NCBI RefSeq assembly: GCF_901000735.1
Contig: NC_081548.1
Coordinates: 806,001 to 870,000, forward strand
Length of the DNA stretch: 64,000 nucleotides
Direction of reading: 5' to 3'
Source of the DNA: Corylus avellana
Taxonomy: Eukaryota; Streptophyta; Magnoliopsida; Fagales; Betulaceae
Shown piece after piece: positions 9,561-20,306 of the stretch. A program made the position numbers and the translations under genes. The notes beneath the pieces are model-generated. The model ran no database searches and was not told the DNA's origin. It worked only from the letters and a program-made list of their open reading frames with translations. The first letter of the stretch is position 1; the number at the start of each line of letters is the position of its first letter.

Positions 9561-10026
9561 GGAAAAAATATAAAAAAGCCTCCTAAACTACTAGCCGTTT
9601 TCGATTTAGCCCACTAATGTTCCAAAAATGATAAAGTAACCCCCAAACTACCAAACTATTGTATTTTGGCCACTCTGTTAGTCAAAACCGTCAGTTTGGA
9701 CGGAAACTGCAAATTTACGTCGTTTTGTTATGGGTAAGTTACTACAATGCCTTTTTATGAAAAAAAAAAAAAAATTGGGAAAAATATAAAAGAAAAACCC
9801 CTAAACTACCTGTCGTTTTCATTTTAGCCTTCTAATGTTCAGAAAGTGATAAAGTAGCCCCCAACAAAACGACGTTATTTTGCAGTTTTCGTCCAAATTG
9901 ACGGTTTTGACTAACAGAGTGGCCAAAATGCAATAGTTTGGTAGTTTGGGGGGCTACTTTATCACTTTTGAAACATTAGGGGGCTAAATCGAAAACGGCT
10001 GGTTGAGGCTTTTTTATATTTTTTCC
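9561..10026. mobile_element. Mutator-like MITE, 466 bp, 9-bp TSD
   Basis: It runs from GGAAAAAATATAAAAAAGCC to TTTTTATATTTTTTCC. It is flanked by AAAAAGTAA at 9552-9560 and 10027-10035. It is the same element type as 4990-5462 in the opposite orientation, including the inner terminal-repeat copy that begins at about 9777 (GGGAAAAATATAAAAG). It shares a TSD copy with the CRK-carrying element to its left. Confidence 0.8.
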
Positions 10027-10056
10027 AAAAAGTAATTTCTCAAGTAAAATTTTTAT

Positions 10057-11916
10057 GGAAAAAATATAATTTAGCCTCCAAACTACTAGCTATTTACGAT
10101 TTAGCTTCCCAATGTTCAAAAAGTAATAAAGGCCTTATTTGGTAAACAATAAGCCATTTACAATGCACTGTTCATGATTGGTGAGGAAAAAAATGAGTGT
10201 AATAATTAATATAGAAAACTGAAAAAGTTGTATTGAAAAGTTTTGTTTTGTAGTGATTTTTTTTATTTAAATAGTAATAAAAAATAAATTATGTAATATA
10301 AAAAGTGAGAATATTTTGATGTTGATTTTTTTTTGAAAAATGAGATGAATAGTGTGGTGCTGTTTGCCAAACACTACCAAAGTAGCCCTCCAAACTACCA
10401 ACCAGTTGCAATTTGACCACTCCATTAGTCATCACTGTCAAATAGGATGAAAAATTCAATATGACATCATTTTTGTAAGGTTAAGTTACTAAAATGCCAT
10501 TTTGAAAAAAAAAAAAAATCAATTTTAAGAAGGCCTCCAAATTATTTTTTGCCAACCATTAATTGAGTGACACATCATCTTATAACAAGTTAAAAAATGT
10601 TGTTGAATACACCTGATTAAAACATTCTAACCTCATCCTTACGACTGAAAACCAATCCCATTCAACCTAAAGCTGAAAACCATGGCCGCACATAACCGGC
10701 CAGCCCACCGCCGATGCTGGAACATGCCGCCACCGCACAAACAGAGACCCACCACCATCGTCCAGGTCGATACCACCGGCCCGATTCGATCTCCACCGCC
10801 CATCGGCCATATTCAAACCCCTTGCACAGTCCACCACCCAACCCACCGCCCATATTCATATTCCACTTTCTCTGTTTTTGATAGATGCTGTTTTTTCTTC
10901 TTTTGGCTGTTGAACTTGCTGATCAAGTTTACTTGTCAGTTGTCAATCGAATGATTTGATTTGTATTATAGATTTTACAATTTGGGTGTTTTTTCTTCTT
11001 TTGGTTGTTGAACTTGCTTATCAAGTTTACTTGTCAGTTGTCAATCGAATGATTTGATTTGTATTACAGATTTTACGAATTGGGTATGCTTAAAAGATAG
11101 GCTTTTTTGGTGTCCCTTCTACGCAAGATTGTTTATGATTGTGAACCATGTTCTGAGTTTTGAAGAATGGGTGTTGAAATTGGCTTCCCTGCCAAGTGTC
11201 AAATGATTATGGTTAACATCCATAGCCAAAAGGTTAATGCATTTTGACATTGAGTAAGTCAAATGAACTAAGTCTCTGCAGCAACTCTGGGACTTCTCAC
11301 TAAAATCAACCAATTTTAGAACAAAAAAAACTCCAATATCCCCCAATAGCTTTCCGGAGAACCGGTTCTTGCTTAATTTATTGCTCTCAAATCAAATTAA
11401 GCTTCAATTCCTTCATGAACTCTCCCTCCAGCAAATTATCAGACAAATCAAGCACCTGATGCCCACGTAAAAACCATATTCCAGTTGGCAATTTCTCAGA
11501 AAAGTTCCAGTACCATTGTTTCCGGCAAAAAATTTCTCAGAAACCGCTCTCGACGATCCACATTTTTGAAAAAGGCCATCTGGGACTAAGCCATAGAATT
11601 TGGCGGTGGGATCGATGGCGTTGTGGGGGTGGCCAAACCAAACCATTGTTTTTTAATTAATTTTTTAATTTTTTTTTCTCAAAATGACATCGTTTTGGAG
11701 GCATTTTTTTAATTGTTTTCAAAAAGACATTTTAGTAATTTAACCTTGTCAAAATGACTCGTATTGAATTTTTCATCTTGTTTGACGGTAATGACTAATA
11801 GAGTGATCAAATTGCAATTGTTTGATAGTTTGGGAGGCTATTTTATTACTTTTTGAACATTGGGAGGCTCAATCGTAAATAACCGGTAGTTTGGGAGGCT
11901 AAATTATATTTTTTCC
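10057..11916. mobile_element. Mutator-like composite element carrying an LRR-kinase fragment, 1860 bp
   Basis: The termini are GGAAAAAATATAATTTAGCC and GGCTAAATTATATTTTTTCC, perfect inverse complements over 20 bp. The terminal repeats extend about 215 bp (10057-10131 plus 10381-10520, and 11680-11916). The flanking 9-mers AATTTTTAT and AATTTTTTT agree at 8 of 9, a possible aged TSD. The left repeat is interrupted at about 10131-10381 by a further non-coding insertion ('ggccttatttggtaaac...tttgccaaacactacc'). The interior has a proline-rich open stretch at 10680-10950, an internal duplication near 10870-11070 ('tttttcttcttttgg...gtcaatcgaatgatttg'), and the LRR fragment. The sister copy is at 1-2485. 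Confidence 0.75.
11150..11615 (-). pseudogene. LRR receptor-kinase fragment inside composite element
   Basis: This is the uninterrupted sister of the fragment at 1000-2120. Minus-strand reading from about 11600 gives PDGLFQKCGSS, then LRR-like pieces in shifted frames. Lower down comes MSKCINLLAMDVNHNHLT, matching the 'N-C-x-N-L-L-A-L-D-V-S-x-N' LRR wording. Frameshifts and stops prevent expression as a protein. It contains the empty target GCTTCAAT (11401-11408) that is occupied by a hAT-like element in the other copy. Confidence 0.6.
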
Positions 11917-13075
11917 AATTTTTTTTTAGTGCGTAGAAAAATAAAATAATTCAATTATTTGTTTTCTCAACTAAGAATTAGAGAAAGTGAAATGTTAACT
12001 AAAATTAAATTTACTAAATTAATTAATATAGAATTAAGGAAAAGGAAATGAAAAAAAAATTTAGGGCTTCAAAGATTTACCTATCATTCTTTTACATGTT
12101 CTTGAGATACAACAACTAAACTAGTCAAATGTAAAATAAATTTAGCATACCTAGGTCGGTTAATATATACGTTGAATCTAATAACATGTCACCAAATAAA
12201 TTATGCATTCAATATATTTTTAAATCATAATAAATAAAAAAAAAAGAAAAAGAAAAAGAAAAAGTAATCATTTGACATATTCAAAAAATCATATTTTTTT
12301 ATCTACATGTAATTTTTTCTCAAAACAAAAATCATTGCCAAAAAGAAAGGCATGTATTGTTCCTGCTGGAAGCATTTGTTTTTATCCACGTGTTTTATAT
12401 TTTTTTTAATTTTATTGGAGACATATTATACATTATTCTCTTAATTATACTTTATCATTTCTTTTTATAAATTTAATTAATCTTTATTAAATTTATAAAA
12501 TAATATGAATCTCACACAAATTTAATAATAAATTTACATTCGCTATAAAAATTGGTGAATAATACTCGAACTTTTTGTAATTTTGTTATTGTCGAAGGCC
12601 ATTTTTTGGGACCTTAAGGCCTTGTTTGCCAATGACCCTGGACTGGCAAACATGGTACAGTCCAGGGTCATTGGTAAACATCGGAAGAGACAGGCGGGGC
12701 CCATTAAGGCTTTGTTTGATAATGGGGATGGGATTGGCCCAAATACTGTTCATCACAATTTTTTTAAAAAATCAACATCAAAATATTCTAACTTTTTCAC
12801 TTTTAATATCAAATAATTTACTTTTTATTATTATTCAAATAAAAAAATCACTACAAAACAAAACTTTTTCACTTTTCCATACCACTTTTTCATTTTTTTT
12901 ATATCAAACATTCCTACTTTTTTTTCACATCAATCTACATCAACTACAGTCCAAACACCCCCTAAGTTCCGCCACGTACATGGGTTATTATTGCATGACT
13001 GACAGACGAATTAAAGTGAACGACCAACTACTAGTACTAAAACCCAAAGGTCCCAAACTAAAATATTGTCAAACT
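11917..13075. other. AT-rich intergenic DNA upstream of gene 2
   Basis: Up to about 11966 it still resembles 2486-2540. It then holds AT-rich DNA, an A/G-rich tract at 12238-12264, the hairpin at 12623-12680, and a MITE-like block at about 12700-12965 ('aaggctttgtttgataatgg ... gtccaaacaccccct'). The overlapping ORFs here have no family resemblance and no coding support. Confidence 0.6.
12623..12680. repeat. Long perfect-stem hairpin
   Basis: The 23-nt arms TGTTTGCCAATGACCCTGGACTG (written in two parts: TGTTTGCCAATG, ACCCTGGACTG) and their inverse complement at 12658-12680 differ by one base (a G-T type mismatch). They are separated by a 12-nt loop. This could be MITE terminal DNA or a small-RNA-type foldback. 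The downstream MITE-like sequence favours the former. Confidence 0.7.
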
Positions 13076-13082
13076 TATAAAA
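13076..13082 (+). promoter_or_regulatory. TATA box candidate of gene 2
   Basis: TATAAAA lies 74 bp before the gene 2 start codon, a plausible core promoter distance for a short 5' UTR. Confidence 0.5.
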
Positions 13083-13155
13083 GAAGTAGCAGATCAGAAG
13101 CAAACTTTGAAAAGAAAATATTTATTAATTTCCTCTGTTTCAATTCGTCCCATCG

Positions 13156-15338
13156 ATGAAGAAATGGCCGCCACAGCCAACCCTCGAAGTACCACTGCTA
13201 TTAGAGACAGTCGGTGGCGCCGTTGACTTTGAAGGCCATCCAGTCCTCCGATTAAAGTCTGGCGGTTGGCGGTCTGCATCTTTCATCTTAGGTAAAAATC
13301 CCACTCCCAACCCCCATGAGCATATTAGGAATGTTTTGAATGAAAATTGTATTACTTTTGAGTTTTGATTATCCTAGGTGTGGAAGTGGCGGAGAGGTTC
13401 GCCTACTATGGGATCAGCTGCAACCTCATAACGTACCTCACTGGGCCGCTCGGCCAGTCCACGGCCACCGCGGCCGAGAACATCAACGCATGGTCGGGCA
13501 CGGCGATGTTGCTTCCACTTTTGGGGGCATTCGTGGCCGATTCATTTCTGGGCCGCTTCCGCACTATTGTCATTGCTTCTCTCATCTACATCCTAGTAAT
13601 GATCACCTCTCTCTGTCTCTGTCTCTCTCATGTTGCTGCTACACAAGAAAATTGAAAATTTCTCCGCTAATCTATGTTTGAATTGAAACACAGGGACTAT
13701 GCTTGTTGACTCTGTCGGCTATGCTTCCTTCTCAAAGCACTTCTTCCGACTCCATAGACACCAAAATCAAACTGGGTTCTTCAAATCAGGTCCAAGAAAT
13801 CTTATTGTTTGTATCTCTGTATATAGTAGCTGTTGGGCAGGGGGGGCACAAGCCTTGTGTTCAGGCTTTTGGGGCGGATCAGTTTGATGAGCAAGATCCA
13901 GAGGAGTGCGAAGCCAAAAGCTCATTCTTCAATTGGTGGTACTTTGGTGTGTGTGCGGGCAGCACTATAACAACAGTGATGATGAGCTATATACAAGACA
14001 ACCTTAGCTGGGGTCTAGGATTTGGAATCCCCTGTTTTGTGATGGTCTTAGCTTTGGGTGTCTTTTTGGTCGGTGCTAGGACTTATCGGTATAGTGTCAA
14101 AGGGAAGGGGAAAAGCCCATTTGTGAGAATTGGTCGGGTGTTTGTTGCTTCACTGAGGAACTGGCGGACCACCCCTTCAGCTCTCCCGCACCATAGCTCC
14201 GAACAATTCAAGTAAGAGAACCATTCAATGAAAATGTCACACAAAAAACAAAAAAGAAAAGAGGAATGCTAGTTGCTACTTTTCATACCAATTTATTACA
14301 CTCATATCACACCAACTAACATGACGTGTTTTAAGTGTCTTTCCATAGTAATACTACTCTTTACACCCATATTTATGATATTCATTTCACTCAAATTGAC
14401 ATTGCGTGTTTTATTGTCATGTCCTTTTAATTATACGGCGGTTATAATTGTCTACTAAATAGCATTACTCTATATATAAACATGTTAGCATAGCGATTTT
14501 GATCCTCTATCTATGTTCCAGGTTCCTCAACAAAGCCTTAGTGTCTCGAGATGGTTCAGAAGATGAAGGCAATGTTTGTACTGTGAATGAGGTTGAAGAA
14601 GCAAAGGCAGCTCTTAGGCTTGTTCCAATTTGGGCGACGACCATGGGATACGGTATTGTGTTTGCACAAGCCACAACTTTCTATACAAAGCAAGGGGCTA
14701 CTATGGACAGAAAAATTTTCCCTGGCTTTGACATACCAGCCGCTTCACTACAAGCCTTTGGTGGCTTGGCCATGGTACTTTTCATTCCAGTATATGACTG
14801 CATTTTTGTTCCTATAGTAAGAGCTTTCACCAGGAAGCCCCGTGGCATCACGATGCTACAGAGAATTGGAGCTGGGATGTTTCTGTCTGTGATCTGCATG
14901 TTTGTTGCAGCTCTGACTGAAATGAAAAGGCTCAAAACAGCTCAAGAATATGGTTTGGTTGATCTGCCAAACGTGACCATTCCAATGAGTATTTGGTGGT
15001 TGGTTCCTCAATACATTTTGTCCGGAATTGCTGATGTTTTCACCATGGTTGGTTTGCAAGAATTCTTCTATGATCAGGTCCCAATTGAATTGAGGAGTGT
15101 GGGTCTCGCCCTCTATCTCTGCATTGTTGGTGTCGGAAATTTTTTAAGCAGCTTTCTTGTTTCCATAATTGAGGAAGCAACTAGCAAGGATGGCCGAGAT
15201 AGTTGGTTTGCTGATAATCTTAACCGAGCACATCTTGACTATTTTTATTGGGTGCTTGTCGGAATAAGTGTAATTGCATTCGCTGCATACATGTACTTTG
15301 CAAAATCTTACATTTATAATAGGCAAAGTAAAAGATGA
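13156..15338 (+). CDS. NPF gene 2: NRT1/PTR-family (NPF5-type) transporter
   Basis: Exons 13156-13291, 13378-13595, 13694-14211 and 14522-15338 join (introns 86, 98 and 310 bp, all GT-AG) into 562 codons plus TGA. It has the same MFS/POT fold as gene 1: E48-x-x-E51-R52 in TM1, [16 protein letters not shown] after TM4, and TM7 [18 protein letters not shown]. Two oddities are visible. The ATG at the position homologous to the other genes (13164) is out of frame, so the start must be the ATG 8 bp upstream, giving MKKWPPQP. Exon 3 is 36 bp shorter than in gene 1, removing 12 residues of the acidic central cytosolic loop (WRTTPSA directly joins LPHHSS). All TM segments are intact, so it is likely functional. 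Confidence 0.9.
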
Positions 15339-15646
15339 ATACAGTTCCCTTGCTGTAAGTGCACTCTTGCAAATGATAATGCAGATAAATAAATAAATTT
15401 CTTTGAAACCATGTTAGAATAGTTTAGATGATAAAATAAAAATGAGTGAAGTGTTCGGTAGGAAGGAATATGTATTTCAAAAAGTATAATAATATTATTT
15501 CAATCATTTTTTCTTGATGGGGGCAATAATTCAATCTTGTCAGCACTCGCAAACGAAATAACAAAATCGGAAGAAAAAAAGTTGTGTACGAAATATCTTT
15601 CCCTTAATTGCTCTATTGGCGGCGTGTGGTTGGTCTCGAATAAGAA
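15339..15646. promoter_or_regulatory. Gene 2 3' flank and gene 3 5' flank
   Basis: About 15515-15600 ('gatgggggcaataattcaat', 'gcaaacgaaataacaaaa', 'gttgtgtacgaaatatc') is conserved before gene 4 (19810-19905) and before the exon-1 relic (7990-8070). About 15619-15646 ('ggcgtgtggttggtctcgaa') is conserved immediately before the gene 4 ATG. Conservation across three copies marks the likely promoter and 5' UTR of this subgroup. Confidence 0.6.
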
Positions 15647-18600
15647 ATGGCCATCTCTACGATCGACGCCCCACTGCTACTAGACACCGTCGATGACGCC
15701 GTTGACTGCAAAGGCCGTCCGGTCCTCCGATCCAGGTCCGGCGGATGGAGATCCGCATCCTTCATCATAGGTAAACACTCGCACCGAGCCTTATAACTCA
15801 TAAGCAAATGAGGGAATTTTTATTTTTTATTTTTTTTTGAGTTTGAATATTAGACACGTCAAATTAGGTGTGGAAGTGGCGGAGAGATTCGCGTACTATG
15901 GGATCAGCTGCAACCTCATAACTTACCTCACTGGGCCGCTGGGCCAGTCCACGGCCACGGCGGCCGAGAACGTCAACGCGTGGTCCGGAACGGCGTCGTT
16001 GCTTCCGCTTTTGGGGGCATTCGTGGCCGATTCTTTTCTCGGGCGCTACCGCACTGTCGTCGTTGCCTCTCATATCTACATCCTGGTGCGTCTCTCTCTC
16101 CGCGCCACTGAATCGTATAAATTGCTTTTCTTTTAGAGTTCGAATTGTTAAAATTTTAATTATTTAAACTAAACAGATTTGGGAAATGTTTATGGAAGGT
16201 TTCGAATTCAGAATGAATTCAAATTTACAACTAAAACCCTATTAAATTGAAATCCCATGTCAATTTATTGTTTTATGTGAATTTTGGGAGGAATGGCTTG
16301 TTGACATGGGTTGGGACGATGATCACAGGGACTGGGCTTGTTGACTCTGTCGGCTATGCTTCCTACTGGCACAACTTCTGACTACGTGGACAACAACATT
16401 TCGTTGGGTTCTTCAAGTCTGCTCCAAGTGACCTTGTTCTTTGTATCTCTATATCTTGTGGCCATTGGGGCCGGTGGACACAAGCCTTGTGTTCAGGCTT
16501 TTGGAGCAGATCAGTTTGATGGGCAAGATCCAGAGGAGTGCAAAGCCAGAAGCTCATTCTTCAATTGGTGGTATCTTGGCGTCTGTGGGGGTGCTGCAGT
16601 TACAATGTTGGTCCTAACCTATGTGCAAGACAACCTTAGCTGGGCTCTGGGATTTGGAATCCCTTGTATGGCGATGGTTGCTGCTTTGGTTGTTTTCTTG
16701 CTTGGTACCAGGACTTACCGGTATAGTACTAAAAGGGATGAGGAAAACCCATTTCTGAGAATCGGCCGGGTGTTTGTAACCGCTGTTAGAAATTGGCGCA
16801 CTACTCCTTCGGCAATAGCTTTTGAAGAGGAAGCTCGTGGAACCCTGCCGCACCATAACTCTCAGCAATTCAAGTAAGAACAATGCTTTTCATCTTATAT
16901 GGATATATCAAAAGGGAAAGGAAAAGAAAAATACTAACCAGCTAGATAGCTCTAATGAAGATTTTTCGTACTTTAAAGTCTTATATATGCTTTTATTTTA
17001 GCATACTCACAATGCCCTTATCAAATTTCAAGTAGAATTTGGATGTAATAGAAAAAAAAATATATGATCAAGATGTCATATATCCCGTTTCTCCCTTTCC
17101 CACTTCCCCAGTGTCGTGTAGAAAAAGAAATCATGGGGCTTAATCACATCAGCCAAGGAGTGGCAGCAGAGTGTGCTCTGAAATTGGCTGAATGGGGTAC
17201 CTTAGTGGATATTGCTTCTGAGCCTCTCCCTCCTATTTAGTTCCAACAATGCCGTTTCTCCCTTTCCCACTTCTCTAGTGTTGTGTAGAAATAAAAAAAG
17301 TTGTCATATATCCCACTAAAGCTACTCAGCCTATCATTTTTCATGAGACATCTAAAACGAGTTTGCTTTGTGTTATGTAGCATTTCATGGAGGATAACTT
17401 GTTTCCCTTGACACTCACTTGGAATATAAATCAAATTCATTTCATTATTTTAATTTAATTTTAATTTGTGATTAGGGCAAGGTATATTGTATCATTATAT
17501 TGTATCATTGATGCTACACAAATGTGTTATTGCCTTCTCTGCTCTAATTCTATTACCTTTGGACATTTAGACGCTTCCTTTAGGAATAATTACTCTGGAA
17601 GATGACACCTAAGGAATCCCATATATATCACCAACTGAAAACCACTTGTACCACCTATGGTACAATATTGCAGTAGACAAGGAACTTCTGCTTCCCCAGA
17701 GATATGGGAAAAGAACACTATTAGGAACTTCTATCATATTAAAATAGAGACAATAAACTCCACCCACCGTGATCCACAACTATTGACTACTCTTGCTCTT
17801 CTTTTAGTAAAAAAAATAAATGGAAGTTGAGTTGCTAAAACAATTCTTAATTGCTTACTTAGGCCAAAACTCCTCATATAGAGCGATTTGGATCCTCCAA
17901 TGTGGCAGGTTCCTTAATAAAGCATTGCTGTCCCCAGATGGTTCAAAAGAAGCTGGCAAGGTTTGTACTTTCAGTGAGGTTGAAGAAGCAAAGACAGTTC
18001 TTAGGCTTGTTCCCATATGGGTTACAAGCTTGGGATACGGTATTGTGTTTGCACAGATTTCAACTTTCTTTACCAAACAAGGGGCTACCATGGACAGAAC
18101 AATTTTTCCCGGCTTTGAGATACCGGCTGCTTCACTGCAATCTTCTGTTGGGCTGTCCATTTTACTCCTCATTCCCATATATGACCGCATCGTTGTTCCT
18201 ATTGCAAGGGCTTTCACCAAGAAACCATCCGGCATCACGATGTTACAGAGAATCGGAACCGGGATGCTTATATCTGCCTTTAGCATGGTAGTTGCAGCTC
18301 TGGTCGAAATGAAAAGGCTGAAAACTGCTCAAGAATATGGGCTGGTTGATATGCCAGGTGTGACTGTTCCAATGAGTGTGTGGTGGTTGGTTCCTCAATA
18401 TGTTGTGTTTGGAACTGCTGATGTTTTCACCATGGTTGGCCTCCAAGAGTTCTTTTATGATCAGGTCCCAACTGATTTAAGGAGTGTGGGTCTAGCCCTC
18501 TACCTCAGTATTGTTGGCATTGGGAGCTTTTTAAGCAGCTTTCTAGTTTCTGTCATTGACGAAGCAACTGGCGGGAATGGCCGAGATAGTTGGTTTGCTG

Positions 18601-18713
18601 ATAATCTTAACAGGGCACATCTTGATTACTTTTACTGGCTACTTGCTGTAATCAGTGCAGTAGCATTGGCTGGCTTCTTGTGTTGTGCAAAATCTTACAT
18701 TTATAATAGGTGA
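15647..18713 (+). CDS. NPF gene 3: NRT1/PTR-family (NPF5-type) transporter
   Basis: Exons 15647-15770, 15868-16085, 16329-16873 and 17909-18713 join (introns 97, 243 and 1035 bp, GT-AG) into 563 codons plus TGA. The start [12 protein letters not shown] is homologous to gene 4. Features are E44-x-x-E47-R48 followed by FAYYGISCN in TM1, [20 protein letters not shown], a central loop with [15 protein letters not shown], and TM7 [18 protein letters not shown]. The exon-1 word DYKGRP of its paralogs is DCKGRP here. Intron 3 carries a small LINE-like relic and a 38-bp direct repeat absent from gene 4. This is the intact partner of frameshifted gene 4. Confidence 0.92.
17094..17290. repeat. Direct repeat flanking a LINE-like relic in gene 3 intron 3
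   Basis: 'ccgtttctccctttcccact' at 17094 is repeated at 17250, and both copies continue with a 'tctagtgt.gtgtagaaa'-like word. Between them, 17142-17240 reads as 32 codons plus TAG ([19 protein letters not shown], ending EPLPPI), resembling the C-terminal end of a LINE RNase H domain (the AAH-x-LA-type helix and final acidic/proline stretch). Gene 4 lacks the block. The family call is by eye. Confidence 0.4.
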
Positions 18714-19911
18714 AGTACAATGTAGATTCAGTCATCATCTTCCTTTCACTTCAATTTGTTGTAAGTAGTATGCAGATATATGGAGGCTGCACTATAATCC
18801 TTGGAAGAGGCAAGCAGCATATGGGATGGGAGGCTTCTATTGAAAGGTTAGCCAAGTGTATCTATTCGTAAATATACTGTGTAATCATCATTCTATTAGA
18901 AATTCAAAGCCTCCAACAATCCGTGTGTATACTCATCTAGAGCAGGCTTTGTTTATTGTATGAATTTGTACACTCCGATTGGATGAGGGAATTTGTGGAG
19001 AAATAAAAAAGGGTTGAGGAAAAGGAGTGGAATCCCTTGATTTGATGCTCTTTTAAGAGGAAACAAAGTATTTTGGAGGGAATAATGATACTCTTCATAT
19101 TCAAACCTCAACTTACATTTTATATCAATTGACATGACGTGTTTTAAGTGATTTTCATTTTGTTTATTTAAATAGATAACATCTATTTAAAACATGTCAT
19201 ATCAGCTAGAATGATAAATTAGTAAGAAGAGTAACATTATTCTTTTGGAATAATGATTAATTGATTGTTTATTGGTGGGTGGTGTTGTTTTTTTTTTTAG
19301 CAATTATATAGTGAATAATTGATTGTTAGGATTTAGAATTCTTCAAAGGAACACCATAATAAGCATATCAATAGAACTCTTTGAATTTAATACCACTGAC
19401 CGGAAAACAATAAAAGGTGTTTTTTTTTAGAGTATTTGAAAAGTATTTTGTGTTTTGAGTTTAACACAACTAAGAGAATTCTTTTTTTCTTTTCAAAAAA
19501 AAAAAAAGAAAGCTTTTTTAAAACCATTAACAAATAATTCAAAATACTAAACACTTTTTTTAAAAAAAAAAAAAAGAAAAAATTCAAATATGCACCTCAT
19601 AAAAAAACACTACTCACCTTAATATCACATTAAAACATTTTTTCAAATAAAAATAAAATAAAATTTTATATATATATATATGTGTTTGCTTTAATCTCGA
19701 CTGAAGCCTATAGTATGGCCCAGATCCATTGTGAAGGCCCACTATCAATAGCGAACCTATTGAAAGGCCCAGTAGTCGGGTCCATGACCGACCTACATAA
19801 ATTGTTTCCTCGATGGGGGGGCAATATTTCAATTTTGTCAGCACACGCAAACGAAATAACAAAATGGGAAGGAAACAAAAAGTTAATGTTTACGAGATAT
19901 CTTATTATCTT
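18714..19911. other. Gene 3 3' flank and gene 4 upstream DNA
   Basis: 18714-18960 is nearly repeated after gene 4 at 23163-23430, so the duplication unit included about 250 bp of 3' flank. 19100-19210 contains MITE-like 'gacatgacgtgttttaagtg' words also seen at 14320. 19480-19590 is poly-A/T. 19800-19905 is the conserved 5' flank of gene 4. Confidence 0.65.
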
Positions 19912-20261
19912 ATAGCATTCCTAATGGAAGAGCCAAATGTTACTTTTATCTAGAATAGCTCTTCAAATGTTCAAAAAACCTCCCATATTGAATGAGCAAA
20001 AAATATATGTAAAATAGATATTTGATTAGAAGAGCTAAAAAAAAAGTTAAATGTAGCAGCACTTTTTAAGGGAGCCATTTTATTTTTTAGTGTTTCTCTC
20101 TCCTGTTTTATCTTTTTCCCAAATCTTTTCCCACCTTCTTTTTAAAAATATAGCTAATCGAATGTGGAGACACTTAAAAATAGCTTAGCTAAACTAGATA
20201 AAAGTGAGTTTTAAAGAGCTATTTTACATAAAAATATGACTCTTCCATTGGAAATGCTCTA
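19912..20261. mobile_element. MITE inserted in gene 4 promoter, about 350 bp
   Basis: The ends AGCATTCCTAATGGAAGAGCC and GACTCTTCCATTGGAAATGCT are inverted repeats. The pairing continues with 'agaatagctctt' and 'aagagctatttt'. In gene 3 the flanking promoter sequences are almost contiguous. The insertion lies 45 bp before the gene 4 ATG. I could not define a clear TSD. Confidence 0.7.
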
Positions 20262-20306
20262 CACAGTTACACTTAGTTGCGGCGTGTGGTTGGTCTCAAA
20301 GAAGAA

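Noticed and set aside
12626..13159. 177-codon ORF
   Set aside because: Starts in the hairpin, runs through AT-rich MITE-like DNA and overlaps the gene 2 leader. Low-complexity Phe/Leu/His composition with no domain.
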